A DNA stretch of 8,745 nucleotides from an uncultured bacterium (lineage in GTDB: Bacteria > Bacillota_I > Bacilli_A > RF39 > UBA660), in NCBI GenBank assembly GCA_949286645.1, contig CASEDN010000011.1, forward strand, positions 1 through 8,745, written 5' to 3'. Shown here in pieces: positions 1 through 6,292 of the stretch (position 1 is the stretch's first letter; each line of letters opens with the position of its first letter). A model generated the notes under the pieces. That model saw only the letters and a list, made by a program, of their open reading frames with translations, was not told the DNA's origin and ran no database searches. Made by a program: the position numbers and the translations under genes.

Positions 1-1053
1 AGTTGTATTATCTATATTATTAATATATACTTCTTTAATCCCCTTTAAAAATGATACTCTATCATAGATATATAAAACGTTAGCCATAAAATTAATATGT
101 TTATCATAGTTTTTAGATAATTCATACGAATAATTATTCTCTATTTTTTTAATTAGTATAGTAAAATCTCCATCATCATAATAATCATCATTAAAATCTT
201 TTAAATGCAACTTAGTTACATTATCTTTTTTCCTATATTCTAAATCTATAATAATATAATAAATATTAGCATTTAATTTTATTTTCTTAGAAACAACCAT
301 CTCTGTTTTACCTTCTTTCTTTCCTTCTTCAAGTCCTTCAGCTTTTCCATCATCGTAACCCCAATTACGAGCAGTATTAATCATTCTTTTCTGCATCTCT
401 TCATTATCATAAATTACCCCAAACTTGTCATCAAGTCCTAGTCTTTCTAATTCATCCACAATTTTTAATGCCTCCTTATCATCTCCTACTATTTCTCTTA
501 ACTCTTCGTAAGAAGTTGCAGTGAATAAAGATAAATATGCTTCTTCTTTATTGTCTCCATTATATCTTATTCCCTTGTAATTATCAAGATACACTTCATG
601 TATCTTAAAATCCTTAATTTCTTTATGAGTATTTAAATCCATAACAGAATAAGAGGCTTTACTAACATATGGATTCTTTTCGTTATTAAAGTTTATTTGG
701 ATAACTCTCTTTTTCTTTATATCTTCTCCACTATTTAGGCTTTTAGCAAGTAAAGCATATACATATAATCTATTTTTATACTTTGCCTCTTCACTAGGAA
801 ACTGATTCATTTCTATTGATATAACTATATCAACTAGATCACTTACTAGTAATAAATCTAAGCGATAATCACGTTTTTCATTACCGCTATTAAGTTCGGC
901 ATCATGTAACTTAAAATCATTAATATCCATATCTATAATCGATTTAATAATAACGTTAAAGAACTCTTTATAGTCTTCTATTTTAAATAAGTGTTTAAAT
1001 GTAGTATCACTTAACAAGCTTATAAATCTTTTTTTCTTATTTTCTTCCAGCAT
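1..1053 (-). CDS. Rpn/PDDEXK_2-type nuclease (putative transposase family), 3' end cut by window edge
   Basis: The frame is open from an ATG at 1053 to the left edge (351 codons, no stop), so the C-terminus lies outside. A GGAGG ribosome site at 1060-1064 fixes the start. The N-terminal part (DTTFKHLF at 16-23) and the core RLDLLL (64-69) followed by ISIEMN (78-83) match the PD-(D/E)XK transposase/Rpn family; D66 and E81 are the likely metal-binding residues, with N83 at the third position. Residues 229-251 form the Glu/Gly/Lys-rich segment (GLEEGKKEGKTE) that usually comes shortly before the end in this family. Here about 100 further residues of unrelated, Tyr/Ile/Asn-rich sequence follow. 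M252 (codon 298-300) has an AAGAAGG-like site about 10 nt upstream, so an internal start is possible. Family members are DNA endonucleases linked to recombination and phage defence. Family call is firm; the role of the extension is unknown. Confidence 0.85.
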   Translation of the reverse strand, partial: MLEENKKKRFISLLSDTTFKHLFKIEDYKEFFNVIIKSIIDMDINDFKLHDAELNSGNEKRDYRLDLLLVSDLVDIVISIEMNQFPSEEAKYKNRLYVYALLAKSLNSGEDIKKKRVIQINFNNEKNPYVSKASYSVMDLNTHKEIKDFKIHEVYLDNYKGIRYNGDNKEEAYLSLFTATSYEELREIVGDDKEALKIVDELERLGLDDKFGVIYDNEEMQKRMINTARNWGYDDGKAEGLEEGKKEGKTEMVVSKKIKLNANIYYIIIDLEYRKKDNVTKLHLKDFNDDYYDDGDFTILIKKIENNYSYELSKNYDKHINFMANVLYIYDRVSFLKGIKEVYINNIDNTT

Positions 1054-1080
1054 TAAATTCCTCCATTAATTAATAGTATT

Positions 1081-1097
1081 TCTACGTAGATGTCTAC
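1081..1097. repeat. Overlapping palindromes (three TCTAC/GTAGA half-sites), candidate operator
   Basis: The 10-bp perfect palindrome TCTACGTAGA (1081-1090) overlaps a second dyad, GTAGA-TG-TCTAC (1086-1097), giving three alternating half-sites. They lie just downstream of the -10 element of the nuclease gene, at or immediately after the expected transcription start. The arrangement suits a repressor site or a small 5' hairpin in the mRNA. The symmetry is seen directly; the regulatory role is inferred. Confidence 0.5.
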
Positions 1098-1098
1098 A

Positions 1099-1127
1099 AA
1101 TCTAACATAAGAAGATAGTTAATGCAA
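1099..1127 (-). promoter_or_regulatory. Sigma-A-like promoter of the Rpn-type nuclease gene
   Basis: Reading the minus strand, TTGCAT (1122-1127) is followed after exactly 17 bp by TAGATT (1099-1104), preceded by TG one base upstream (extended -10). A very AT-rich tract (about 1131-1190) lies further upstream and could act as an UP element. Transcription would start near 1092 and give a leader of roughly 40 nt. This suggests that the nuclease gene is transcribed separately from the miaB operon. Confidence 0.5.
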
Positions 1128-1189
1128 AAAGAGAATTTTTATAATTTTAATAAAATAATTATTACTTTATTAAAAATACTTAAAGAAAA

Positions 1190-1216
1190 CAAAAAATGAC
1201 CTTATCATATAAGATC
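1190..1216 (-). terminator. Rho-independent terminator after the miaB/YlbF-family operon
   Basis: On the minus strand GATCTTA and TAAGGTC form a 7-bp stem (one G-U pair) around a 5-nt loop (1198-1216), followed by a run of six T after one A. It lies 23 bp beyond the stop of the YlbF-family gene and separates that operon from the nuclease promoter. Confidence 0.7.
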
Positions 1217-1238
1217 AATTTTCAAAAATCATACTTTT

Positions 1239-1595
1239 TTAAGAAATTTTATTATTTAAGATATCTTCAAATATAACATTAAGTCCCTCTTTAATATTTA
1301 TAAGAATATTATTTATCTTCTTTTCTTTAATTAGATATTCTTTATATAAAGGTATAGATTCTAAACGACTTAGTTCATTATCTAATTCTCGTTTTATATT
1401 ATTATCAAGGTAAGCACTTTTAACATAATATTTTTGTAATGATTTAACTCTATATATCGCTTCCATTACCTCTTTATTAGATATAATCTTTTTTCTTAGT
1501 TCTATATACTCTTTATAGTCTTTCTCCTCTTTAATAGCTTTTACTAACTCTAAAGCTTTCTCTTCTATTTCTTCATTACTCACTAACTTTTCCAT
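1239..1595 (-). CDS. YlbF/YmcA (RicA/RicF)-family protein
   Basis: A 118-residue, almost wholly helical, charged protein. The N-terminal region (EEKALELVKAIKEEKDYKEY, residues 11-30) and the following LRKKIISNKEVMEAIYRVKSLQ fit the Com_YlbF family. In Bacillus subtilis, ymcA (ricA) lies directly after miaB; with YlbF and YaaT it forms a complex that modulates RNase Y mRNA processing and competence, biofilm and sporulation phosphorelay signalling. The same order occurs here: the start overlaps the miaB 3' end by 20 bp and GGAG at 1600-1603 lies inside miaB, which implies coupled expression. It is shorter than the B. subtilis proteins (about 140-150 residues) and has no cysteine at all, whereas the B. 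subtilis complex binds Fe-S clusters through Cys. The family call is good; YmcA versus YlbF cannot be decided from this sequence alone. Confidence 0.8.
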   Translation of the reverse strand: MEKLVSNEEIEEKALELVKAIKEEKDYKEYIELRKKIISNKEVMEAIYRVKSLQKYYVKSAYLDNNIKRELDNELSRLESIPLYKEYLIKEKKINNILINIKEGLNVIFEDILNNKIS

Positions 1596-2982
1596 CTAAA
1601 CTCCATGTCTTCGCTTCTATTATCTCTACATTAACGATACTACCTATCTCTACATCATCACCTGTAAAATTAACTAGTTTATTAGTATCACTATAACCAA
1701 AGTATTCATTTTTCTTATCACTAATACCTTCTACTAGAACAGATACCATTTTACCAACTAATTTCTCATTATTCTCTTTAAAGTAGGTATTAACTATATC
1801 ATTAAGTTTATAAAGTCTTTGTTCCTTTTCTTCTTTAGTAACATTACTGGTAAGTTTAGCAGCCGGAGTACCAACACGTGGAGAATAGATAAATGTATAT
1901 GCGTTATCATATTTACATTCTTTAACTAAGTTTAATGTTTCTTCAAAATCTTCTTCTGTTTCACCAGGAAAGCCTACAATTATATCAGTAGATATGGTAC
2001 AGTTAGGAATCATTTCTTTCATTTTATGGAATAGAGTTAAATATTTTTCTTTAGTATAACGTCTTCCCATTAGTTTTAAAATTCTATCACTACCTGATTG
2101 CACTGGTAAATGAATACTTGGCATAATATTAGGGTACTTTGCAATTACTTCTATCATTTCATCAGTAAAGTCCCAAGGATGACTAGTCATAAATCTAACT
2201 CTAGGTATATTAGTCTTAGCAACATCTTCCAATAGTTCTGCTAGTGAATAATTATCATATAAGTCTTTTCCATAAGCATTAACATTTTGACCTAGCAGAG
2301 TCACTTCTTTATAACCATATTTAATAAGATTATCTATTTCTTTTAAGATATCCTCTTTTTCTCTACTTCTTTGCCTTCCTCTAGTATAAGGTACAATACA
2401 ATAAGTACAGAACTTATCACAACCATAAATAATATTAACATAAGCTTTATATTTACTAGCTCTATCTACTGGTAGACTCTCTATTAAATCTCCTTCTCTT
2501 GAATATACTTCTATTTGTTGTTTTTCTTCACTTTTCTCTAGTATTTCAGGTAACTGATAGAAGTTATGTGTACCTATTACAAAGTTTACAAATGGGTATT
2601 TTGACATAATTGTATTAACAACTATCTCCTCTTGAGCCATACAACCACATAATCCTATCATTAAATCTCTTTTAGACTCTTTTATATGTTTTGCCCTACC
2701 AAGCAATCCAAAGGCTTTATTATGAGCATTTTCTCTTATAGAACAGGTATTTAATAAGACTAAGTCAGCATCTTCTATATTGTCAGTAAAATCAAAGCCT
2801 AATAGGTCTAATATTCCTTTAATATTCTCACTATCATGTTCATTCATCTGACAACCATAAGTCTTTAAGAAACACTTTTTACCTTTATATTTATTAAGAT
2901 ATTTAGAATCTATTTTATAATCTATTTTTTTATAATCTATTTTTTCACTACTACGAGCGACTTTAAAATCTGGTAAATGCAT
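1576..2982 (-). CDS. miaB: tRNA-2-methylthio-N6-dimethylallyladenosine synthase MiaB
   Basis: Radical-SAM methylthiotransferase that converts i6A37 to ms2i6A37 in tRNAs reading UNN codons. The 468-residue length is normal (E. coli 474). The N-terminal methylthiotransferase domain supplies the auxiliary [4Fe-4S] cysteines C44 (TYGCQMNEHDSE), C80 (NTCSIRENA) and C114 (GLCGCMAQ). The radical-SAM domain holds the CxxxCxxC triad C188, C192, C195 followed by the family signature IVPYTRGRQRSR. A TRAM RNA-binding domain occupies about residues 405-468. The NTCSIRENA and TRGRQRSR motifs favour MiaB over the MtaB and RimO paralogues. The start ATG has AAGGAAGTG five bases upstream, and that site overlaps the stop region of the guanylate-kinase-like gene 12 bp before it. 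The linker ahead of the first domain carries a small repeat, KKIDYKID. Confidence 0.97.
   Translation of the reverse strand: MHLPDFKVARSSEKIDYKKIDYKIDSKYLNKYKGKKCFLKTYGCQMNEHDSENIKGILDLLGFDFTDNIEDADLVLLNTCSIRENAHNKAFGLLGRAKHIKESKRDLMIGLCGCMAQEEIVVNTIMSKYPFVNFVIGTHNFYQLPEILEKSEEKQQIEVYSREGDLIESLPVDRASKYKAYVNIIYGCDKFCTYCIVPYTRGRQRSREKEDILKEIDNLIKYGYKEVTLLGQNVNAYGKDLYDNYSLAELLEDVAKTNIPRVRFMTSHPWDFTDEMIEVIAKYPNIMPSIHLPVQSGSDRILKLMGRRYTKEKYLTLFHKMKEMIPNCTISTDIIVGFPGETEEDFEETLNLVKECKYDNAYTFIYSPRVGTPAAKLTSNVTKEEKEQRLYKLNDIVNTYFKENNEKLVGKMVSVLVEGISDKKNEYFGYSDTNKLVNFTGDDVEIGSIVNVEIIEAKTWSLDGKVSE
2907..2945. repeat. Three tandem AATCTATTTT-type units inside miaB
   Basis: Copies begin at 2907, 2919 and 2934. 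Each starts AATCTATTTT and they differ mainly in T-tract length (periods 12 and 15, both multiples of three). They encode the lysine/aspartate repeat at residues 13-25 of MiaB, before the first domain. Slippage in units of three would keep the frame, so length may vary between strains. Confidence 0.7.
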
Positions 2983-2994
2983 TTTATCACTTCC

Positions 2995-3582
2995 TTACAA
3001 ATTTAATTTTAAAACTTTTTCTACTTCTTCCATAGTATTATCTAAACTACTATTATTATTGATAATACTAGTTATTGGTCTTTTATTAATATTCTCTTCA
3101 GAAAAATCAAGAGAATCTGATAGAAACCTTCTACATAATTCTTGATATTTAGGATTTTCTTCTCTTTTTTCCCTATCTAGAGCCCTTTGTAATCTAATAC
3201 CATCATCTACTTTTATTAAAAGAGAAATGATATTTTCTATTCCATAGAATTTTACAAATTTATCTAGTCCTCCTAAAGTATTATCACCTATATAGTTATA
3301 ATTTTCTAAATCAATATTAGAACTAGTTGTAAAATAATACCATGGTCCATAAACAGTATCATATTTTCTTTTCTCTATTATTTTTCCTTGTTCTTCTAAT
3401 TCTAACATTTCTTCTTCTGTTTTAAAATAATAATCTCTTCCCTCAACTTCTCCTGTTCTCATAGGTCTTGTTGTAGACATTATCATTTCTTTAAGTGCAA
3501 ATTTATTCTCTTTGATTAATCTTCTTTTAATAACATTTTTCCCAGAGGAAGATGCCCCCATAAATAAAATAATTTTTCCCAT
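2995..3582 (-). CDS. Divergent guanylate-kinase-like P-loop kinase
   Basis: The protein resembles guanylate kinase (GMP + ATP to GDP + ADP). Numbered from the upstream GTG, it has a P-loop GASSSGKN (12-19), the GMP-domain motif STTRPMR (39-45), GEVEGRDYYF (47-56), and E73 and Y81 near positions that contact GMP in true Gmk; Arg-rich stretches at about 134-141 could be the lid. The usual GNYYGT is replaced by DTVYGPWYYF, and the hallmark IDVQG by IGDNTLGG. It is therefore a divergent homologue and may not be the cell's main Gmk. I chose ATG 3582 (195 aa) over GTG 3591 because AAGAAGTG lies six bases before the ATG, in the same arrangement as at miaB, and the GTG sits inside it. It is the first gene of the run leading to miaB and the YlbF-family gene. 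Confidence 0.75.
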   Translation of the reverse strand: MGKIILFMGASSSGKNVIKRRLIKENKFALKEMIMSTTRPMRTGEVEGRDYYFKTEEEMLELEEQGKIIEKRKYDTVYGPWYYFTTSSNIDLENYNYIGDNTLGGLDKFVKFYGIENIISLLIKVDDGIRLQRALDREKREENPKYQELCRRFLSDSLDFSEENINKRPITSIINNNSSLDNTMEEVEKVLKLNL

Positions 3583-3628
3583 CGTGTTCACTTCTTTCTA
3601 AACAGTTATATTTTAACATATAAACATA

Positions 3629-3656
3629 GAAAAAAGAAGAATTTATTTTCTTCTTT
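3629..3656 (-). terminator. AT-only terminator hairpin after the ankyrin gene
   Basis: The minus strand reads AAAGAAGAA, a 6-nt loop, then TTCTTCTTT (stem 3633-3656) running into further T residues. The stem begins at the ankyrin stop codon. Nine pairs with only two G-C pairs make a weak hairpin, so partial read-through into the guanylate-kinase-like gene is likely. I see only a poor promoter candidate in the 63-bp gap (TAAAAT with no good -35). Confidence 0.5.
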
Positions 3657-4350
3657 ATACAGTAACTTCCATCAAGACATTCTTAACTATATTATCCATG
3701 AAAGTTAATTTATTATTCATAAGTTCATTTTTTATAATATCAAAGTTCTTCTTAACTAACTCTACTATCTCTTTTACTTTAGGAAGTAACTTAGCTTTCT
3801 TAGATAATTCATTTACAATAGTCTCTAAATTAGTTAATTTAGTATATTTACCAAAGTCATCACTTTTAATAAAAGTATTATATAAGTTGTTAAATGATAC
3901 TAAATCAATATTATTAAATCTTTTATCTTCTAATAATTTTAGAGTTGTGCATAAATTACCTGTTGATATCGCAATATCAAGAATAGTTTGTCCTTCATTA
4001 TTTCTAATATTAGGATCAACTTCTTTATTTCTTTTTAACTTTTTAATGATATTAACTATATTTAAATAATCTTTAGTAGCAAGTAAATGAGCGAACGTAT
4101 TACCTTCTTTATTTTGATGATTAATATCACTCTCTATTTCATTCATATACTTTTCTACTAAATCATATTTTTTACTCTTTAATAATCTCATTAAAACAGT
4201 ATTACCATCCTGATCAATAGTATTTAAACTAACTATTTTCTTTTTTAGTAGTTTATCTACTAATTCTAAATGTCCTTCTTTAATAAGTTCAAATATCAAG
4301 GACGGTTCTTCTTCACAAGCAGTAGTTGCCTGTGTCTCATCGTAAAACAT
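3655..4350 (-). CDS. Small ankyrin-repeat protein
   Basis: A 231-residue protein with no signal peptide or membrane segment. Ankyrin-type repeats cover about residues 15-145: a degenerate first unit (IFELIKEGHLELVDKLL), then clearer units opening with DQDGNTVLMRLL (47-58), NKEGNTFAHLLA (80-91) and NNEGQTILDIAI (117-128), each followed by a second helix such as LVEKYM or IVNIIKKL. Residues 150-231 are predicted helical, charged and without recognisable motifs. Ankyrin repeats mediate protein-protein contacts; the partner is not visible here. GAGGTG at 4357-4362 precedes the ATG. Expression is driven by the perfect-consensus promoter at 4384-4412, which is surprising for an accessory scaffold protein. 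It lies between serS and the guanylate-kinase-like gene. Confidence 0.8.
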   Translation of the reverse strand: MFYDETQATTACEEEPSLIFELIKEGHLELVDKLLKKKIVSLNTIDQDGNTVLMRLLKSKKYDLVEKYMNEIESDINHQNKEGNTFAHLLATKDYLNIVNIIKKLKRNKEVDPNIRNNEGQTILDIAISTGNLCTTLKLLEDKRFNNIDLVSFNNLYNTFIKSDDFGKYTKLTNLETIVNELSKKAKLLPKVKEIVELVKKNFDIIKNELMNNKLTFMDNIVKNVLMEVTV

Positions 4351-4383
4351 TTAAAACACCTCTTCTTTTTACGTGCGGTCTTT

Positions 4384-4412
4384 ATTATACCATACACTAT
4401 ATGTTTTGTCAA
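4384..4412 (-). promoter_or_regulatory. Perfect-consensus sigma-A promoter of the ankyrin gene
   Basis: Reading the minus strand, TTGACA (4407-4412), a 17-bp spacer, then TATAAT (4384-4389), with TG one base before the -10 hexamer. All twelve hexamer bases match consensus and the spacing is optimal. Start is expected near 4377, giving a leader of about 27 nt. With the weak terminator downstream, this promoter may also feed the guanylate-kinase-like gene, miaB and the YlbF-family gene. Confidence 0.92.
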
Positions 4413-4461
4413 TTTTACTACATTACTAGTATTACCGATTCCCTAATATTTATACATTAAT

Positions 4462-5751
4462 TTATTTATTTTTAGGAATAATTACTTCTAATCCTCCCAT
4501 ATATGGTCTTAATACTTCTGGAACAGTTACACTACCATCTTCGTTATAATTATTTTCTATTACAGCGATTAGTCCACGAGGTGATGCAACTACAGTATTA
4601 TTTAAGGTATGAACAAAGTAAGTACCATTTTCTCCTTTAGTTCTAATACCTAATCTTCTTGCTTGAGCATCTCCTAGAGTTGAACAACTACCTACCTCAA
4701 AGTATTTTTGTTGTCTTGGACTCCATGCTTCTACATCACATGATTTTACTTTTAAGTCAGCAAGATCCCCACTACAACACTCTAACTGTCTAACTGGTAC
4801 ATTCATATTTCTAAATACTTCAACAGTATATCTCCACATTTTTTCATACCAGTCCATAGACTCTTCTGGTTTACAAATAACTATCATCTCTTCTTTTTCA
4901 AATTGATGAACACGGTAAAGTCCTCGCTCTTCTAAACCATGAGAACCTCCTTCTTTTCTAAAACATGGTGAATATGATGTAAGTGTTATAGGTAAGTCTT
5001 CTTCTTTAACAATTTGTCCTTTATATCTACCTATCATAGAATGTTCACTTGTACCTATTAGATATAAGTCTTCACCTTCTATTTTATACATCATTGCTTC
5101 CATTTCAGGGAAAGACATGACTCCTGTTACAACATCACTATGAATCATAAAAGGTGGTACACAGTAAGTAAATCCTTTATTTATCATATAGTCTCTAGCA
5201 TAAGCGATCATCGCTTCATGTAGTCTTGCAATATCTCCTGTTAAGTAGTAAAAACCTTCTCCAGATGTCCTTCCTGCCGCTTCTTTATCCATACCATTTA
5301 ATTTTAATATTATATCAGCATGATATGGTATTTCATAATCTGGTTTATATGCTTCACCAAAACGTTCTACTTCAATATTTTCACTATCATCTTTTCCAAT
5401 TGGAACAGAAGGATCCATAATATTAGGAATTACCATCATCTTACTTCTTAATTCATCAATAAGTTTCTTTTCATCTTCTTCAATGCTAACTAACTTTTCA
5501 TTAATCTTTTTTACTTCTTCTTTCTTTTTATTCGCTTCATCTATTTTCTTATCTTTCATAAGTAAACCAATAGAACTACTCTCTTCATTACGAGTTTTTC
5601 TTAACTCATCACCTTCTTGCTTTAAAGCCCTTATCTTTTCATCTAGTTCCACTACTTCATCTACTAAAGGTAGTTTCTCATCTTGAAACTTCTTCTTAAT
5701 ATTTTCTTTAACAATTTCCTTATTTTCTCTTACAAATTTAATATCTAACAT
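4462..5751 (-). CDS. serS: Serine--tRNA ligase (archaeal-like motif variants)
   Basis: Class II aminoacyl-tRNA synthetase charging tRNA-Ser. From ATG 5751 it is 429 aa, the family's usual length. It opens MLDIKFVREN; residues about 30-105 form the tRNA-binding coiled-coil arm; TSEHS (234-238) contributes to serine binding; motif 2 is SPCFRKEGGS...YRVHQFEK (261-286, R265, E267); motif 3 is NNTVVASPRGLIAVIEN (384-400, R392); the end PEVLRPYMGG (411-420) is typical. The start is 5751, not ATG 5763, because the latter lies in the GGAGG site serving 5751. Motif 3 lacks the usual bacterial NGSGLAVGRT, and motif 2 has RVHQF rather than RQHQF, both closer to archaeal forms. Expression is controlled by the T-box leader just upstream. 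No clear terminator follows, so read-through toward the ankyrin gene is possible. Confidence 0.97.
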   Translation of the reverse strand: MLDIKFVRENKEIVKENIKKKFQDEKLPLVDEVVELDEKIRALKQEGDELRKTRNEESSSIGLLMKDKKIDEANKKKEEVKKINEKLVSIEEDEKKLIDELRSKMMVIPNIMDPSVPIGKDDSENIEVERFGEAYKPDYEIPYHADIILKLNGMDKEAAGRTSGEGFYYLTGDIARLHEAMIAYARDYMINKGFTYCVPPFMIHSDVVTGVMSFPEMEAMMYKIEGEDLYLIGTSEHSMIGRYKGQIVKEEDLPITLTSYSPCFRKEGGSHGLEERGLYRVHQFEKEEMIVICKPEESMDWYEKMWRYTVEVFRNMNVPVRQLECCSGDLADLKVKSCDVEAWSPRQQKYFEVGSCSTLGDAQARRLGIRTKGENGTYFVHTLNNTVVASPRGLIAVIENNYNEDGSVTVPEVLRPYMGGLEVIIPKNK

Positions 5752-5777
5752 AATTTCCTCCATTTCTAGTCGAAAAC

Positions 5778-5830
5778 AAAAAAAGAATGGCCTTAAGGAG
5801 CTTATACATGGTATATAAGCGGTGCCATCC
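5778..5830 (-). terminator. Regulated terminator of the serS T-box leader
   Basis: GGATGGC (5824-5830) pairs with GCCATTC (5785-5791), followed by seven T (5778-5784). The pairing hides the T-box sequence itself, so this hairpin excludes the antiterminator. Transcription is expected to stop here when tRNA-Ser is charged. Confidence 0.85.
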
Positions 5831-5971
5831 TTATTATACTTAATTTAGATAACGGTAATGCCCGGATATAAAATCATCTAAAGAGTAGATAGTTAAGGTT
5901 TTATTACTGTTCTCACCAACCACAGTATCTCTTAAATAAAATTACTTAACATTGTCTCTTGTCATCGACTT
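5778..5971 (-). ncRNA. T-box riboswitch, serine specific, upstream of serS
   Basis: Stem I: AAGAG (5956-5960) pairs with CTCTT, and GTTAAG with CTTAAC. Between them, the 3' side of the internal loop is TATCTA, with specifier UCU (Ser) at 5887-5889 followed by A. Higher up, TTTTAT/ATAAAA and TACTGT/ACAGTA flank a TTAAGAGA bulge and the distal loop GGTTGGTGAGA, the elements that contact the tRNA elbow. The antiterminator is AAGGA, the T-box bulge TGGCACC, GCTTATA, a loop, TATAAGC, TCCTT (T-box 5819-5832). The bulge UGGC pairs with GCCA, matching the G discriminator of tRNA-Ser. Uncharged tRNA-Ser should stabilise the antiterminator and switch serS on. Only one hairpin (TAGAT/ATCTA with an inner CGG/CCG) fits between stem I and the T-box, so the leader looks compact. 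This leader and its promoter fill the gap between spoVS and serS. Confidence 0.95.
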
Positions 5972-5977
5972 GATTTT

Positions 5978-6006
5978 ATTATAAGGCTTACTCTAATTTT
6001 TTACAA
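5978..6006 (-). promoter_or_regulatory. Promoter of the serS T-box transcript
   Basis: TTGTAA (6001-6006), 17 bp, then a perfect TATAAT (5978-5983) on the minus strand. It begins 7 bp beyond the spoVS stop codon and would start transcription near 5970, a few bases before stem I. I see no terminator between spoVS and this promoter, so some spoVS read-through into the leader is possible. Confidence 0.8.
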
Positions 6007-6013
6007 GTGTTTT

Positions 6014-6274
6014 TTACTTAGTTTCTATTATTAATTTAATAGCAGTTCTTTCTTCTCCATCAATTGCTATATCAGTAAAAGCAGGAATGCAAACGATATT
6101 TTTACCAGCTGGTGCTAGAAATCCTCTTGCTATTGCTACGGCTTTAATCGCTTGATTTAAAGCACCTGCTCCTACTGCTTGTATTTCTACACTACCATTT
6201 GCTCTAAAAACATTGGCTAGTGCCCCTGCTACTGAATTAGGGTTTGATTTTGATGAAACTTTTAGTGTTTCCAT
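6014..6274 (-). CDS. spoVS: Stage V sporulation protein S (SpoVS)
   Basis: An 86-residue protein, the same length as B. subtilis SpoVS and strongly conserved in pattern: METLKVSSKSNPNSVAGALA at the start, then GSVEIQAVGAGALNQAIKAVAIARGFLAP, IPAFTDIAIDGEERTAIKLI and a short tail. SpoVS is a small, probably dimeric protein of the Alba-like nucleic-acid-binding fold. In B. subtilis it is needed for spore coat assembly and dehydration and its loss lets spoIID and spoIIM mutants divide. It also occurs in bacteria that do not sporulate, such as Thermus, so it does not prove sporulation here. AAAGGATG lies eight bases before the ATG. No other sporulation gene is in the window. An inverted repeat lies just upstream, around a weak -10-like TAGAAT; an upstream terminator implies its own promoter. 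Confidence 0.95.
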   Translation of the reverse strand: METLKVSSKSNPNSVAGALANVFRANGSVEIQAVGAGALNQAIKAVAIARGFLAPAGKNIVCIPAFTDIAIDGEERTAIKLIIETK

Positions 6275-6292
6275 AATTTTATCATCCTTTCT

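Noticed and set aside
1..1127. Nuclease gene as part of an insertion sequence
   Set aside because: The family is often labelled as transposase, but I see no terminal inverted repeats or target duplication on the visible side, and its promoter and SD look like a resident gene.
2907..2945. CRISPR or regulatory direct repeats
   Set aside because: The units are short, AT-rich, in frame within miaB and encode a Lys/Asp linker; there are no spacers.
3698..4069. Open frame on the plus strand opposite the ankyrin gene (123 codons)
   Set aside because: It is antisense to a gene with clear ankyrin repeats, a consensus promoter and an SD site. Its Leu/Ile/Ser-rich product mirrors the helical coding strand, and no SD or homology is seen.
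4413..4461. Terminator after serS
   Set aside because: Short complementary stretches (TATTA/TAATA) exist but there is no stable stem with a T run, so no terminator is claimed.
5226..5686. Two short plus-strand frames opposite serS
   Set aside because: They are shadows of the conserved SerRS coding sequence, with Ser/Phe-rich or Leu/His-rich products and no ribosome site.
5752..5763. Upstream ATG that would lengthen SerRS by four residues
   Set aside because: This ATG is part of the GGAGG region that serves ATG 5751, and SerRS proteins begin with the MLDIK-type sequence.
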